Part shown: positions 24,582 through 31,896 of the stretch, one piece after another
Layout: each line of letters starts with the position of its first letter
Numbering within the stretch: position 1 is the first letter of the stretch
Origin: Kosmotogaceae bacterium
GTDB lineage: Bacteria > Thermotogota > Thermotogae > Petrotogales > Kosmotogaceae
Length of the DNA stretch: 33,493 nucleotides
Direction of reading: 5' to 3'
NCBI GenBank assembly: GCA_016933635.1
Contig: JAFGAP010000071.1
Span: 1-33,493, forward strand
The notes under the pieces: generated by a model
The model's input: the letters and a program-made list of their open reading frames with translations, nothing else
Databases searched by the model: none
Told to the model about the DNA's origin: nothing
Translations under genes and position numbers: made by a program

Positions 24582-25591
24582 GAAACCGAGTTTTCCTGTA
24601 TGGGCTCCTCTTTGTTTCTGCAATAGTCTTGCTGACGATTGTTTTCTTTCGGCAGAAGCCATTGGAATACTATGACAAAACCGAGTATCATCTGGGAACT
24701 TACGTGACAATAAGAGTTTCCTCTTCAACAATGTCCCCGGTTACTCTCGCAGAAGCCGCTTTTACCGAGATCAAAAGGATAGATGACAAATTCGGGAGTA
24801 GAAGTAATGGAGTAATAGCTGAGCTGAACAGAACTGGGGAGCTTCATGATATAGATAAAGAAACAAGTTTCCTTATTAGGTCAGCGCTGGAAATAGCTCG
24901 GAACACGTCCGGTGCATTTGATCCAACCCTCTATTCGCTTACAAGATTATGGGGATTCGATGATGAGTCTTCTAAGAAAAGAATTCCTAACGATAAGGAA
25001 ATCGAAGATGCTTTGGGCTCAACGGGCTTTTCAAGAATCACCTACGATGAAGAGTTAGGATACGTTTCTCTGGTCGATGGAGCGATGATTGATCTTGGAG
25101 GGATAGCAAAAGGTTATGCAGTAGATATGGCAATCGCAAAGATTAAATCGCTTGATCCCGATGCGACGGGTTTTATCGATGCCGGGGGTGACATTGGGGT
25201 AATCGGTCCCAAGTACGGGAATAGACCGTGGATAGTTGGAGTGAGAAACCCAAGAGGAGAAAGTGTTCAAGACGTTATTGAATACATCTACCTTTACGAC
25301 GGTGCTGTAGCTACTTCCGGAGATTATGAGCGATTCTTTGTTGAAGACAGTGTGCGTTACCATCACATTCTAGATCCCGAAACGGGGTTCCCTTCACGTA
25401 GTGGAGTTATAAGCGCAACTGTAATAGGAAAGAGCACAATGCTCGCCGATGCCTATGCAACGGCCGCTTTTGTGATAGGAATGGAACCAGGCGTCACTTT
25501 CTTACCTAGATTCGGAGCCCTTGTGTTACTTGTAATGGAAGACATGAGTATCTTCAGGTCTCCAGGTTTCGAAGTGTATCAAGAGAGATGA
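24551..25591 (+). CDS. apbE: FAD:protein FMN transferase (ApbE)
   Basis: About 346 residues; attaches FMN covalently to Thr or Ser of target flavoproteins outside the cytoplasm. A TM anchor lies at about 14-33 (VFLYGLLFVSAIVLLTIVFF) with no lipobox Cys. The catalytic domain shows GTYVTI, LGGIAKGYAVD (182-192), DAGGDIGVIG (210-219), SGDYERFF (256-263), HHILDPETG (271-279) and D300 near ADAYATA, the metal site. GTG 24551 has GGAAGG at good spacing; GTG 24542 is an alternative. It ends as ATGA with the NusG-II gene and belongs to the ApbE, NusG-II, Gx set. Confidence 0.92.
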   Translation: MPKGNSSSLLRNRVFLYGLLFVSAIVLLTIVFFRQKPLEYYDKTEYHLGTYVTIRVSSSTMSPVTLAEAAFTEIKRIDDKFGSRSNGVIAELNRTGELHDIDKETSFLIRSALEIARNTSGAFDPTLYSLTRLWGFDDESSKKRIPNDKEIEDALGSTGFSRITYDEELGYVSLVDGAMIDLGGIAKGYAVDMAIAKIKSLDPDATGFIDAGGDIGVIGPKYGNRPWIVGVRNPRGESVQDVIEYIYLYDGAVATSGDYERFFVEDSVRYHHILDPETGFPSRSGVISATVIGKSTMLADAYATAAFVIGMEPGVTFLPRFGALVLLVMEDMSIFRSPGFEVYQER

Positions 25592-25938
25592 AATTTTTCA
25601 CGAGAAATGACATCTTGATTGTAATCGCAGCATTTGCTATTGTGATTCTCTTTGTATTTCCGCGTGGAAAGGCCTCTTCATTCGCAGAAGTGTATCACGA
25701 TGGGCGACTTGTAAGAACTATAGATTTAAGCTCAGATTCTGAGATATTTCTCGATGTAGGAATGGTTGTCAAAGTCCAGGACGGAAGAATTTCCGTGATC
25801 GATTCAGATTGCCCAGAAAAGCTTTGTGTTTCCCAAGGAGCAATAAGCATGACCAATATCCCAATTGTATGTGTGCCAAACAGAACTTTAATAAAGATCG
25901 TTTCGAGTCAGTTTGAAGTCGATGCGATAACTCAATAG
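25588..25938 (+). CDS. NusG domain II-containing membrane protein
   Basis: A 116-residue protein with an N-terminal TM helix at about 8-24 and an outer beta-rich NusG domain II. The typical signature is present: DSDCPEKLCVSQG (C75, C80) and then IPIVCVPN (C95). Such proteins are not transcription factors. They often stand next to ApbE and Gx-transporter genes, and relatives (EetA-type) occur in flavin-based extracellular electron-transfer loci. The start ATG 25588 overlaps the ApbE stop as ATGA, so the two are tightly coupled. Confidence 0.85.
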   Translation: MKFFTRNDILIVIAAFAIVILFVFPRGKASSFAEVYHDGRLVRTIDLSSDSEIFLDVGMVVKVQDGRISVIDSDCPEKLCVSQGAISMTNIPIVCVPNRTLIKIVSSQFEVDAITQ

Positions 25939-25984
25939 GGAGTTAATTAAGTCAAGTGAGTTTCAAACAGCAGCTAGGAGGATC

Positions 25985-26065
25985 GTGAAGAATTGGGATC
26001 AAGAGAGAGATCTGGCTAATGATCTTGTCCCAAAACTCTGGTTAAGAGTGACTATGGAAAAATGA
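25985..26065 (+). CDS. Candidate 26-residue leader or small protein
   Basis: A short frame starts at GTG 25985 and ends in TGA at 26063-26065, overlapping the ATG of the next gene as ATGA. The peptide reads VKNWDQERDLANDLVPKLWL, then RVTMEK. AGGAGG lies at 25976-25981, only three bases from the GTG, which is short. The frame is open upstream to 25931 without another start. Its peptide looks protein-like, but no family is recognised. It may couple translation into the Gx gene, whose own ribosome binding site is weak. Confidence 0.35.
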   Translation: MKNWDQERDLANDLVPKLWLRVTMEK

Positions 26066-26574
26066 TTGAGGCAAAGAGAGTTACTACACTATCGATGTTA
26101 ATGGCGATAGGGGCGGTTCTTTATCTTCTGGAAAGCCTAATACCGTTTCCACTTCCGATCCCGGGGGGTAGATGGGGCTTTTCCAATCTTGTTTTGATGA
26201 TAGCTCTGGCCGGCTTACCTTTTGGCGACATTCTGACTCTTTCAATAGGTAAGAGTATCATCGGAAGTTTGCTGACAGGCAGACTCGCTACACCTGGTTT
26301 TTTGATGGGAGTTGCAGGTACAGCATCGGCCGCAGCGACGATGTGGCTTTTAAACAAAACCAGAAAATTTGGTCTATTGGGAATTAGTATAGCAGGTGCA
26401 GCGGTCAGCAATTTCTCACAATTGATGGTCGCTTCTTCGCTTATTGTTAAGAGTATAGAGATCATCTTTCTTTACCCATATATGTTAATACTTGGATCGA
26501 TTTCCGCTTCAATCAATGCTTATGTAGCATTTGAAGTCATAAGAAGGATGGGTGATTCACTTTGGCAAGACTAA
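26062..26574 (+). CDS. Gx transporter family protein (heptaprenyl diphosphate synthase component I-like)
   Basis: A 170-residue membrane protein with about five hydrophobic helices. The pattern LESLIPFPLPIPGGRWGFSN and then LSIGKSIIGSLLTG is characteristic of PF07456 (Gx transporter). Early names link this family to heptaprenyl diphosphate synthase subunit I, but many members are thought to be transporters of the ECF-S-like kind. It regularly follows ApbE and NusG-II genes; EetB-type proteins are related. Start ATG 26062 has little ribosome binding site and overlaps the small frame before it. The end overlaps maf by 13 bases. Confidence 0.85.
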   Translation: MIEAKRVTTLSMLMAIGAVLYLLESLIPFPLPIPGGRWGFSNLVLMIALAGLPFGDILTLSIGKSIIGSLLTGRLATPGFLMGVAGTASAAATMWLLNKTRKFGLLGISIAGAAVSNFSQLMVASSLIVKSIEIIFLYPYMLILGSISASINAYVAFEVIRRMGDSLWQD

Positions 26575-27125
26575 TACTCGGTTCCTCTTCTCCAAGGAGA
26601 AGGGAGCTTCTGCACCTACTGAGGGTCTCTTTTGAAGTCATACCCCCAAAGGGAGTAGAAGAGAATCTTTCAGAGAGATTCTCCGAAAAGGAATTGTGCG
26701 AACTCTCTCACTTGAAGGCCAAAAATGTCATGATTAGAAATCCTTACTCCACTGTAATTGCAGCAGATACGGTGGTTGTTCTTGATGGATTTGTTCTCGG
26801 AAAACCATCTTCAGTAGAAGAAGCCTATGAAATGCTCCTTGCTCTTTCAGGCAGAACTCACTCTGTCTTCACCTCAGTTTCTGTTATCTACATAGATGGT
26901 GAATTCAACTTTGTAGAGAAAACTGACGTAACATTCAGAAAGGTTCCGTCTGAAGTACTCAAAGAATATGCTGAAAGCGGTCTATCACTGGATAAGGCTG
27001 GGGCTTATGGAATTCAGGATTATGGTGCGCTGTTTGTGAAGAGCATAGCAGGTGACTTCTACAATGTGATGGGACTTCCAATAGGAAGATTGTGGCATGA
27101 GCTTCACACACGGGGGGTAATCTGA
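26562..27125 (+). CDS. maf: Maf family nucleotide pyrophosphatase
   Basis: A 187-residue cytoplasmic NTP pyrophosphatase that removes noncanonical nucleotides such as dTTP, UTP or modified bases, depending on subfamily. The N-terminal SSSPRR motif (8-13), the catalytic AADTVVV (67-73, D69) and the C-terminal DKAGAYGIQ are all intact. The start is TTG 26562, with GGGTGAT upstream inside the Gx gene. RadC starts one base after its stop. Confidence 0.93.
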   Translation: MARLILGSSSPRRRELLHLLRVSFEVIPPKGVEENLSERFSEKELCELSHLKAKNVMIRNPYSTVIAADTVVVLDGFVLGKPSSVEEAYEMLLALSGRTHSVFTSVSVIYIDGEFNFVEKTDVTFRKVPSEVLKEYAESGLSLDKAGAYGIQDYGALFVKSIAGDFYNVMGLPIGRLWHELHTRGVI

Positions 27126-27126
27126 A

Positions 27127-27867
27127 TTGGAAGATCAGTTAATGCCTAGAGAGAAACTGTTGGATAAGGGCGCTGGCGCACTGTCAAATAGCGAATTGAT
27201 TGCAATTCTTCTCAGAACGGGAATTAAAGGAAAAGACGTAGTACAGCTTAGTGAAGAACTTCTTGGCTACTATGGCTCTCTAACGGCTCTTCTTTCTGCC
27301 GAAGTTAGCGAGCTCCTGAATACAAAAGGCCTCGGAAAAGCAAAGGCGGTTTGTTTGAAAGCCGCTCTTGAGCTGGGGCAGAGAATCTTCAGAGAAATGA
27401 CTGAGAAAACGAAAGTCCGGCTGGATGAACCGGAAGGGGTTTACTATCTTTGTCACGATATGGCCTTCATGGATCGAGAAACCGTGAGAGTCATTTCTTT
27501 AGACACCAAACTTAACTACAGAGGGTTGAATACGGTCAGCGTGGGGTTATTGGATTCCTCCCTTCTTCACCCACGAGAGGTTTACAAACCTGCAATAACC
27601 AGGATGGCCGCTGCAATCATCCTGGTTCATAACCACCCGTCCGGTGATCCATCCCCTAGCAGAGAGGATGAAGGTATTACTTCAAAGATAAGGGAAGCAG
27701 GAGAGACGCTGGGAATTAAAATGCTTGATCACGTTATAATAGGAAGCGGTACATACTACAGTTTTGCAGCAGGAAGAACGTTCAAAGCGGAGGTGGCAGA
27801 AAATGATTTCAAGAGATCACGCGATGCAGTTGGTAATGAACAACATGCAATCCAAGAATCTTATTAA
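27127..27867 (+). CDS. radC: RadC family JAB/MPN domain protein
   Basis: A 246-residue protein: an N-terminal helix-hairpin-helix region (about 10-85, with NTKGLGKAKAV) and a C-terminal JAMM domain. The metal motif is complete: E151, then H168-N-H170-PSGDPSPS178-x-x-D181. Despite the name, a role in repair is unproven and peptidase activity is not known. The natural end would be near YYSFAAGR; an extra tail of about 25 residues continues, and 65 bases of its coding region overlap the HD gene in another frame. TTG 27127 has GGGGGG upstream; ATG 27142 is an alternative. Confidence 0.9.
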   Translation: MEDQLMPREKLLDKGAGALSNSELIAILLRTGIKGKDVVQLSEELLGYYGSLTALLSAEVSELLNTKGLGKAKAVCLKAALELGQRIFREMTEKTKVRLDEPEGVYYLCHDMAFMDRETVRVISLDTKLNYRGLNTVSVGLLDSSLLHPREVYKPAITRMAAAIILVHNHPSGDPSPSREDEGITSKIREAGETLGIKMLDHVIIGSGTYYSFAAGRTFKAEVAENDFKRSRDAVGNEQHAIQESY

Positions 27868-28351
27868 GCACGTGCTGGCCACCGAGGCGGTAATGAGAGC
27901 CCTCGCAGCACGACTCGGGGAGAATCAAGATGTGTGGGCAATGGCAGGACTTCTCCACGATCTTGATTACGAATTCACTAAAGACGACTTTGATCAACAT
28001 GGCCTTAAGACGGTGTCCATGCTTCAGAGCGAAGATTTGCCTGACGAAGTCGGCGACGCGATTCTTGCTCACTGCGAAAAGAAAGATCGAGTCAAGCTAA
28101 TCGAAAAAGCAATATACGCTGCTGATCCGGTTACAGGATTCATAGTGGCCGCAGTTCTAATTAGAAGGGGAAGCAAACTCTCCGACATTGATGTGGATTT
28201 TTTGCTGAATAGATTCAGAGAAAAGTCATTTGCAAGAGGCGCTAGCAGAGAGCAAATGGCCAGTTGCTCGGAATTCGGGATGTCTCTAGAAGATTTCCTT
28301 TCTCTTTCTCTAGAAGCGATGCAGGAAATATCTGTTGATTTAGGTCTGTAG
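27803..28351 (+). CDS. HD domain protein, HDIG type
   Basis: A 182-residue single-domain metal phosphohydrolase. The HD fold is seen in H23 (IKHVLATE), H52-D53 (GLLHDLDYE) and D108 (YAADPVTG), with AILAHCEKKD between. It likely acts on a phosphoester or nucleotide; the substrate is not known. I choose ATG 27803 because GGAGGTGG lies just before it, and the family start motif follows at once. An upstream frame reaching 27764 would run inside RadC. It overlaps the last 65 bases of radC. Confidence 0.85.
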   Translation: MISRDHAMQLVMNNMQSKNLIKHVLATEAVMRALAARLGENQDVWAMAGLLHDLDYEFTKDDFDQHGLKTVSMLQSEDLPDEVGDAILAHCEKKDRVKLIEKAIYAADPVTGFIVAAVLIRRGSKLSDIDVDFLLNRFREKSFARGASREQMASCSEFGMSLEDFLSLSLEAMQEISVDLGL

Positions 28352-28385
28352 ACTTGAAAATATTCTTGTATAGAGAGGTGATACC

Positions 28386-29135
28386 ATGCTTGAAGCGATA
28401 ATCGAAAAAGAAGTTAGAAGGTATAGAGAGGAGTATTCTCCTATAAAGAGAGAACTACCTGAGAACCTCAATGTTGCCAAATTCATTGATCACACACTCT
28501 TGAAAGCAGACGCTACTCCAAAGATGGTGGAGAAATTGTGTGAAGAGGCTATTAGGTTTGATTTCTGGAGCGTCTGTATAAACACTGGATATCTTCCTCT
28601 GGTTAACAGGTCTCTCAGCGGTAGTACAATAAGAAAAACTGTGGTAATAGGGTTTCCATTAGGCCAGATGTCAAAAGAAGTGAAGGGCTTTGAGGCATCC
28701 TGGGCACTTGACAATGGAGCAGACGAGTTCGATATGGTAATCAATGTTGGTCTGTTGAAATCTGGAGAGTACGAAAGCGTATTTGATGACGTAGCTAAAG
28801 TGGTAGAATCGGCTCGTGGAAGAACTGTTAAGGTAATCATTGAAACATCGCTCCTCACAGAAGAACAAAAGATTGTTGCTTGCGTTATTTCAAGAGAAGC
28901 AGGCGCGGCTTTTGTGAAGACCTCAACTGGTTTTTCCGGTGGAGGGGCTACGATAGATGATGTATCCTTGATGAAATTTGTCGTGGGAGACATCTGCAAA
29001 GTCAAGGCCTCCGGAGGGGTTAAATCGAGAGAGGAAGTCTTCTCAATGATTGCTGCCGGAGCAAACAGGATTGGTACTAGTTCCGGTATCAATATTGTAT
29101 CAGGTGAATCAGAAGAGAATCGGGGGGGTTATTGA
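28386..29135 (+). CDS. deoC: Deoxyribose-phosphate aldolase
   Basis: A 249-residue class I aldolase that splits 2-deoxyribose 5-phosphate into glyceraldehyde 3-phosphate and acetaldehyde. The Schiff-base lysine is K178 in FVKTSTGFS. K207 in KASGGVK and D116 in FDMVINVG complete the site. The N-terminal IDHTLLKADAT motif is typical. Length equals T. maritima DeoC. GAGAGGTGAT stands upstream of ATG 28386, a very strong ribosome binding site. The cyclodeaminase gene starts one base after the stop. Used in deoxynucleoside breakdown. Confidence 0.96.
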   Translation: MLEAIIEKEVRRYREEYSPIKRELPENLNVAKFIDHTLLKADATPKMVEKLCEEAIRFDFWSVCINTGYLPLVNRSLSGSTIRKTVVIGFPLGQMSKEVKGFEASWALDNGADEFDMVINVGLLKSGEYESVFDDVAKVVESARGRTVKVIIETSLLTEEQKIVACVISREAGAAFVKTSTGFSGGGATIDDVSLMKFVVGDICKVKASGGVKSREEVFSMIAAGANRIGTSSGINIVSGESEENRGGY

Positions 29136-29136
29136 G

Positions 29137-29766
29137 ATGGATTTCTGCACACTACCGTTAAAGGACTTCTTGAAGAAAGTCGCTGAAAAATCCGCAACTC
29201 CTGGTGGGGGAGCAGTCGGAGCTGTCGTGGCGGCGCTTGCGGCTTCTCTAGGCTCTATGGTTGCAAATCTAACTATTGGAAAAAAGGGTTACGAAGACGT
29301 AGAAGGTCACATGGAATCTTGTTTAGAGGTTTTTGAATCGGAAAGCAATTATCTATGTGATTTGATGAACCGAGATATCCAAGCTTTTGATCAGGTTTTA
29401 TCTGCGTATAAGTTGCCAAAGGCGACCGATGATGAGAAGAATACAAGAGAGATGAAGGTTCAGCAAGCGTTAAAGACAGCTATCGAGGTCCCTTTTGACC
29501 TTGCTAGGAGATGTAAAAACATTATTGTAAACGTTGAACGTCTCGCGAAATGGGGAAATTCCAATGTTCTTTCAGACGCCGAGAGCGCTGCCCATCTTCT
29601 TCTTGCAGTCTACAGAATTGCCAAAGCAAATGTCATGATTAATATGAAATCCCTAAAAGACCCTGATTACGGTGCATGGATAAACGAAGAGATGAAGCAG
29701 CTTGAAAAACAGATTGGTTCCTCATACGACAAGATAATTGAGATAATCGGAAAACGTAATGGTTGA
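29137..29766 (+). CDS. Formiminotetrahydrofolate cyclodeaminase family protein (FchA-like)
   Basis: A 209-residue all-helical protein of PF04961. The N-terminal glycine motif SATPGGGAVGA (19-29) and MVANLTIGKKGY (41-52) are diagnostic. The family includes the cyclodeaminase half of FtcD and the stand-alone FchA methenyl-THF cyclohydrolase; with no formiminotransferase here, cyclohydrolase in C1-folate metabolism is a good guess. ATG 29137 has a GGGGGG run upstream and follows the deoC stop by one base. The tgt gene begins eight bases before its stop. Confidence 0.88.
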   Translation: MDFCTLPLKDFLKKVAEKSATPGGGAVGAVVAALAASLGSMVANLTIGKKGYEDVEGHMESCLEVFESESNYLCDLMNRDIQAFDQVLSAYKLPKATDDEKNTREMKVQQALKTAIEVPFDLARRCKNIIVNVERLAKWGNSNVLSDAESAAHLLLAVYRIAKANVMINMKSLKDPDYGAWINEEMKQLEKQIGSSYDKIIEIIGKRNG

Positions 29767-30904
29767 ACTGAAACTCAAGGCAAGGAGTACAGGGTCAAAG
29801 GCTAGAACAGGGATAATCGTCACACCTCACGGTGAATTCGAAACTCCTGTTTTTATGCCTGTTGGCACGAACGGAACAGTGAAGGGTTTATGGCAAGATC
29901 AATTGACGGAGCTAGACGCGAGAATTATACTTGGAAACGCATTTCATCTTTTCTTACGTCCAGGTCTGGATATTCTCAGGAGCTTTGGTGGTCTTCATGA
30001 ATTCATGGCGTGGAATCATTCAATCCTTACTGACAGCGGTGGGTTCCAAGTCTTTTCTCTAAAAGAAAAAAAGATTACTGATGAAGGGGTGAAGTTTCGA
30101 TCGCCTCTCGATGGTAGAGCTCTCTTCTTCACTCCTGAGCTTTCTTCAGAGATTCAGGAGGCAATTGGATCGGATATTGTCATGGCCTTCGATGAGTGTG
30201 TTGAACCAAGCGCGAATAAAGACTATGTAAGAAACTCAGTGAAGAGAACTACGATTTGGGCTGAGAGATTTCTGCTTTCTCACAAAAGGCAAAGCAGGCA
30301 GTCTATATTTGGTATAGTCCAAGGGGGCTTTTTTAATGACTTGAGGGAAGAAAGTGCAGCTAGTATTACTTCACTTGATTTTGAAGGTTTCGCTCTTGGT
30401 GGACTGAGCGTTGGAGAGGATTTCCAGACAACGGAAAGAATTCTATCGGGATCTGTAGATTTATTGCCCTATGATAGACCGAGGTATTTGATGGGGATAG
30501 GTTCTCCAGAACTCATAATGGCCGCTGTAGAAAACGGCATAGATATGTTCGACTGTGTACTCCCGACAAGATTAGGAAGGCACGGAGCAGCTTTGACATC
30601 GACTGGAAGAATCAATCTCAAGTCATCAAGAAACAAGGAAGACAAGGGACCCGTCGATCCCGATTGCAACTGCAAGGTTTGTTTGACATACAGCAGAGCA
30701 TATATACACCATCTTTTCGTAAGGGATGAGATTCTTGGAAAGATCCTCTTAAGCTATCACAATATTAGCTTTCTTATGCAGTTCGTGAAAAGGATCCGAA
30801 AAGCTATACTTGACGATAGGCTGGCCGAATTTAAAGATTATTGTATTGATACTGGCCTCATTCAAGCAGAGAACCTTAAGACTTCTGAAGAACGTATGGG
30901 GTGA
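29759..30904 (+). CDS. tgt: Queuine tRNA-ribosyltransferase
   Basis: A 381-residue enzyme that exchanges guanine at the wobble position 34 of GUN-anticodon tRNAs for preQ1. The catalytic residues are D92 in TDSGGFQ and the nucleophile D265 in MFDCVLPTR. The Zn site is C303-x-C305-x2-C308 plus H334 in LSYHN. The substrate loop GIVQGG is conserved. Length is usual for bacteria. The start ATG 29759 overlaps the previous gene by eight bases. The following membrane protein starts after four bases. Confidence 0.96.
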   Translation: MVELKLKARSTGSKARTGIIVTPHGEFETPVFMPVGTNGTVKGLWQDQLTELDARIILGNAFHLFLRPGLDILRSFGGLHEFMAWNHSILTDSGGFQVFSLKEKKITDEGVKFRSPLDGRALFFTPELSSEIQEAIGSDIVMAFDECVEPSANKDYVRNSVKRTTIWAERFLLSHKRQSRQSIFGIVQGGFFNDLREESAASITSLDFEGFALGGLSVGEDFQTTERILSGSVDLLPYDRPRYLMGIGSPELIMAAVENGIDMFDCVLPTRLGRHGAALTSTGRINLKSSRNKEDKGPVDPDCNCKVCLTYSRAYIHHLFVRDEILGKILLSYHNISFLMQFVKRIRKAILDDRLAEFKDYCIDTGLIQAENLKTSEERMG

Positions 30905-30908
30905 TAAG

Positions 30909-31736
30909 ATGAAGAAGCTCTTGATTCTAATCGTTGTGTTTTTTTGTGTTGTTACTGTGGCAATGAATCCCTTCCGGCTTCAAACAGGTGGAAATGGTAT
31001 CCTTGCAGTGGAGTACAATTCGGGATTTGGCAGTCCTTCTGATTTGCATGGGATAACTAATTCAGCCTTCTCAACGCATTTTGTTGAACTGACTACGGTT
31101 GCCTCCCCCTCTTCAAATGAACGTGCTCTTTACCTGCATCTCTTTGAGGATTCAGATGATGGAATGGCAGGCATGCTTCAATACTACATGGACATTGAAA
31201 AGACGTCGAGTATTAGATCGCTTGGCTATATGATTTCGGGTGCACTTGGCCCCCTTACGGCTTACGGGGCGGATTTTGAAGTGAGCATGGCGACCGCAAC
31301 GACGACAACCTACATTGTCTCAATCAAGGGTGGTATTACAGGAAAGGCATATGAACTCCTTGAATACATAGTTTCCTTCAGCAGCGATTTATGGAACAGC
31401 AGTTCCTCCGTAAGTTCAGTCGATCTGCTCGCTGGAATAAGATTTGTTCCTTACCCTTTCATGATTGGACTTGAATTAGGTACAAGAGAGGGGATGGCAG
31501 TGAAATATCTGGGTCTTTCGACCCAGTATTCATACAACGATCTCTTTTCTGCTCGTGCTGGAGTATCTCTAAACGCAGATCTTTTAGGCAACATAGATTT
31601 CGTTGTAGGAGGAGGCATGGAAGTAAGGGTTGGAGATATGCTGATAACCGCAGGAATTGGGGCCAACCTTACAAACAGGATTGAATCTATTTGCTTCCGT
31701 AGAAACTGGAGCGTCGGCCTGCTTGGCCGATGGTGA
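30909..31736 (+). CDS. Exported beta-barrel protein, probable outer membrane (toga)
   Basis: A 275-residue protein with a signal peptide (MKKLLILIVVFFCVVTVA, about 1-18). The mature part is rich in alternating hydrophobic, Gly and Ser strands (for example GNIDFVVGGGMEVRVG and LITAGIGANL). The final residues GLLGRW end in Trp, which resembles the aromatic C-terminal signal of outer membrane barrels. No lipobox. I choose ATG 30909 because GGGGTGAT overlaps the tgt stop just upstream; an earlier ATG at 30810 lies inside tgt. Family not recognised. It may belong to the toga, the outer sheath of these bacteria. Confidence 0.7.
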   Translation: MKKLLILIVVFFCVVTVAMNPFRLQTGGNGILAVEYNSGFGSPSDLHGITNSAFSTHFVELTTVASPSSNERALYLHLFEDSDDGMAGMLQYYMDIEKTSSIRSLGYMISGALGPLTAYGADFEVSMATATTTTYIVSIKGGITGKAYELLEYIVSFSSDLWNSSSSVSSVDLLAGIRFVPYPFMIGLELGTREGMAVKYLGLSTQYSYNDLFSARAGVSLNADLLGNIDFVVGGGMEVRVGDMLITAGIGANLTNRIESICFRRNWSVGLLGRW

Positions 31737-31896
31737 CAACGCCAGAATTGATGGAAATATCGCGTATGCTTTAAGACTCCTCGAGAGAACTATTCAGCTG
31801 ATTTTTCTGATCTAATTGATAGTTACTACTGAATATGCTGAATCTATTCTGTTGGAAATTGATGCAGGATATATTTAGCTATTTTTTGGAGGCAAT

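Noticed and set aside
29050-29136. N-terminal extension of the cyclodeaminase from ATG 29050
   Set aside because: It overlaps deoC coding sequence; the family N-terminus begins at ATG 29137 behind a G-rich ribosome binding site.
30810-30908. N-terminal extension of the barrel protein from ATG 30810
   Set aside because: It lies within tgt in another frame; GGGGTGAT and a signal peptide fit ATG 30909.
31737-31896. Possible purine riboswitch before guaA
   Set aside because: No recognisable conserved junction or paired stems; only a plain leader with GGAGG.
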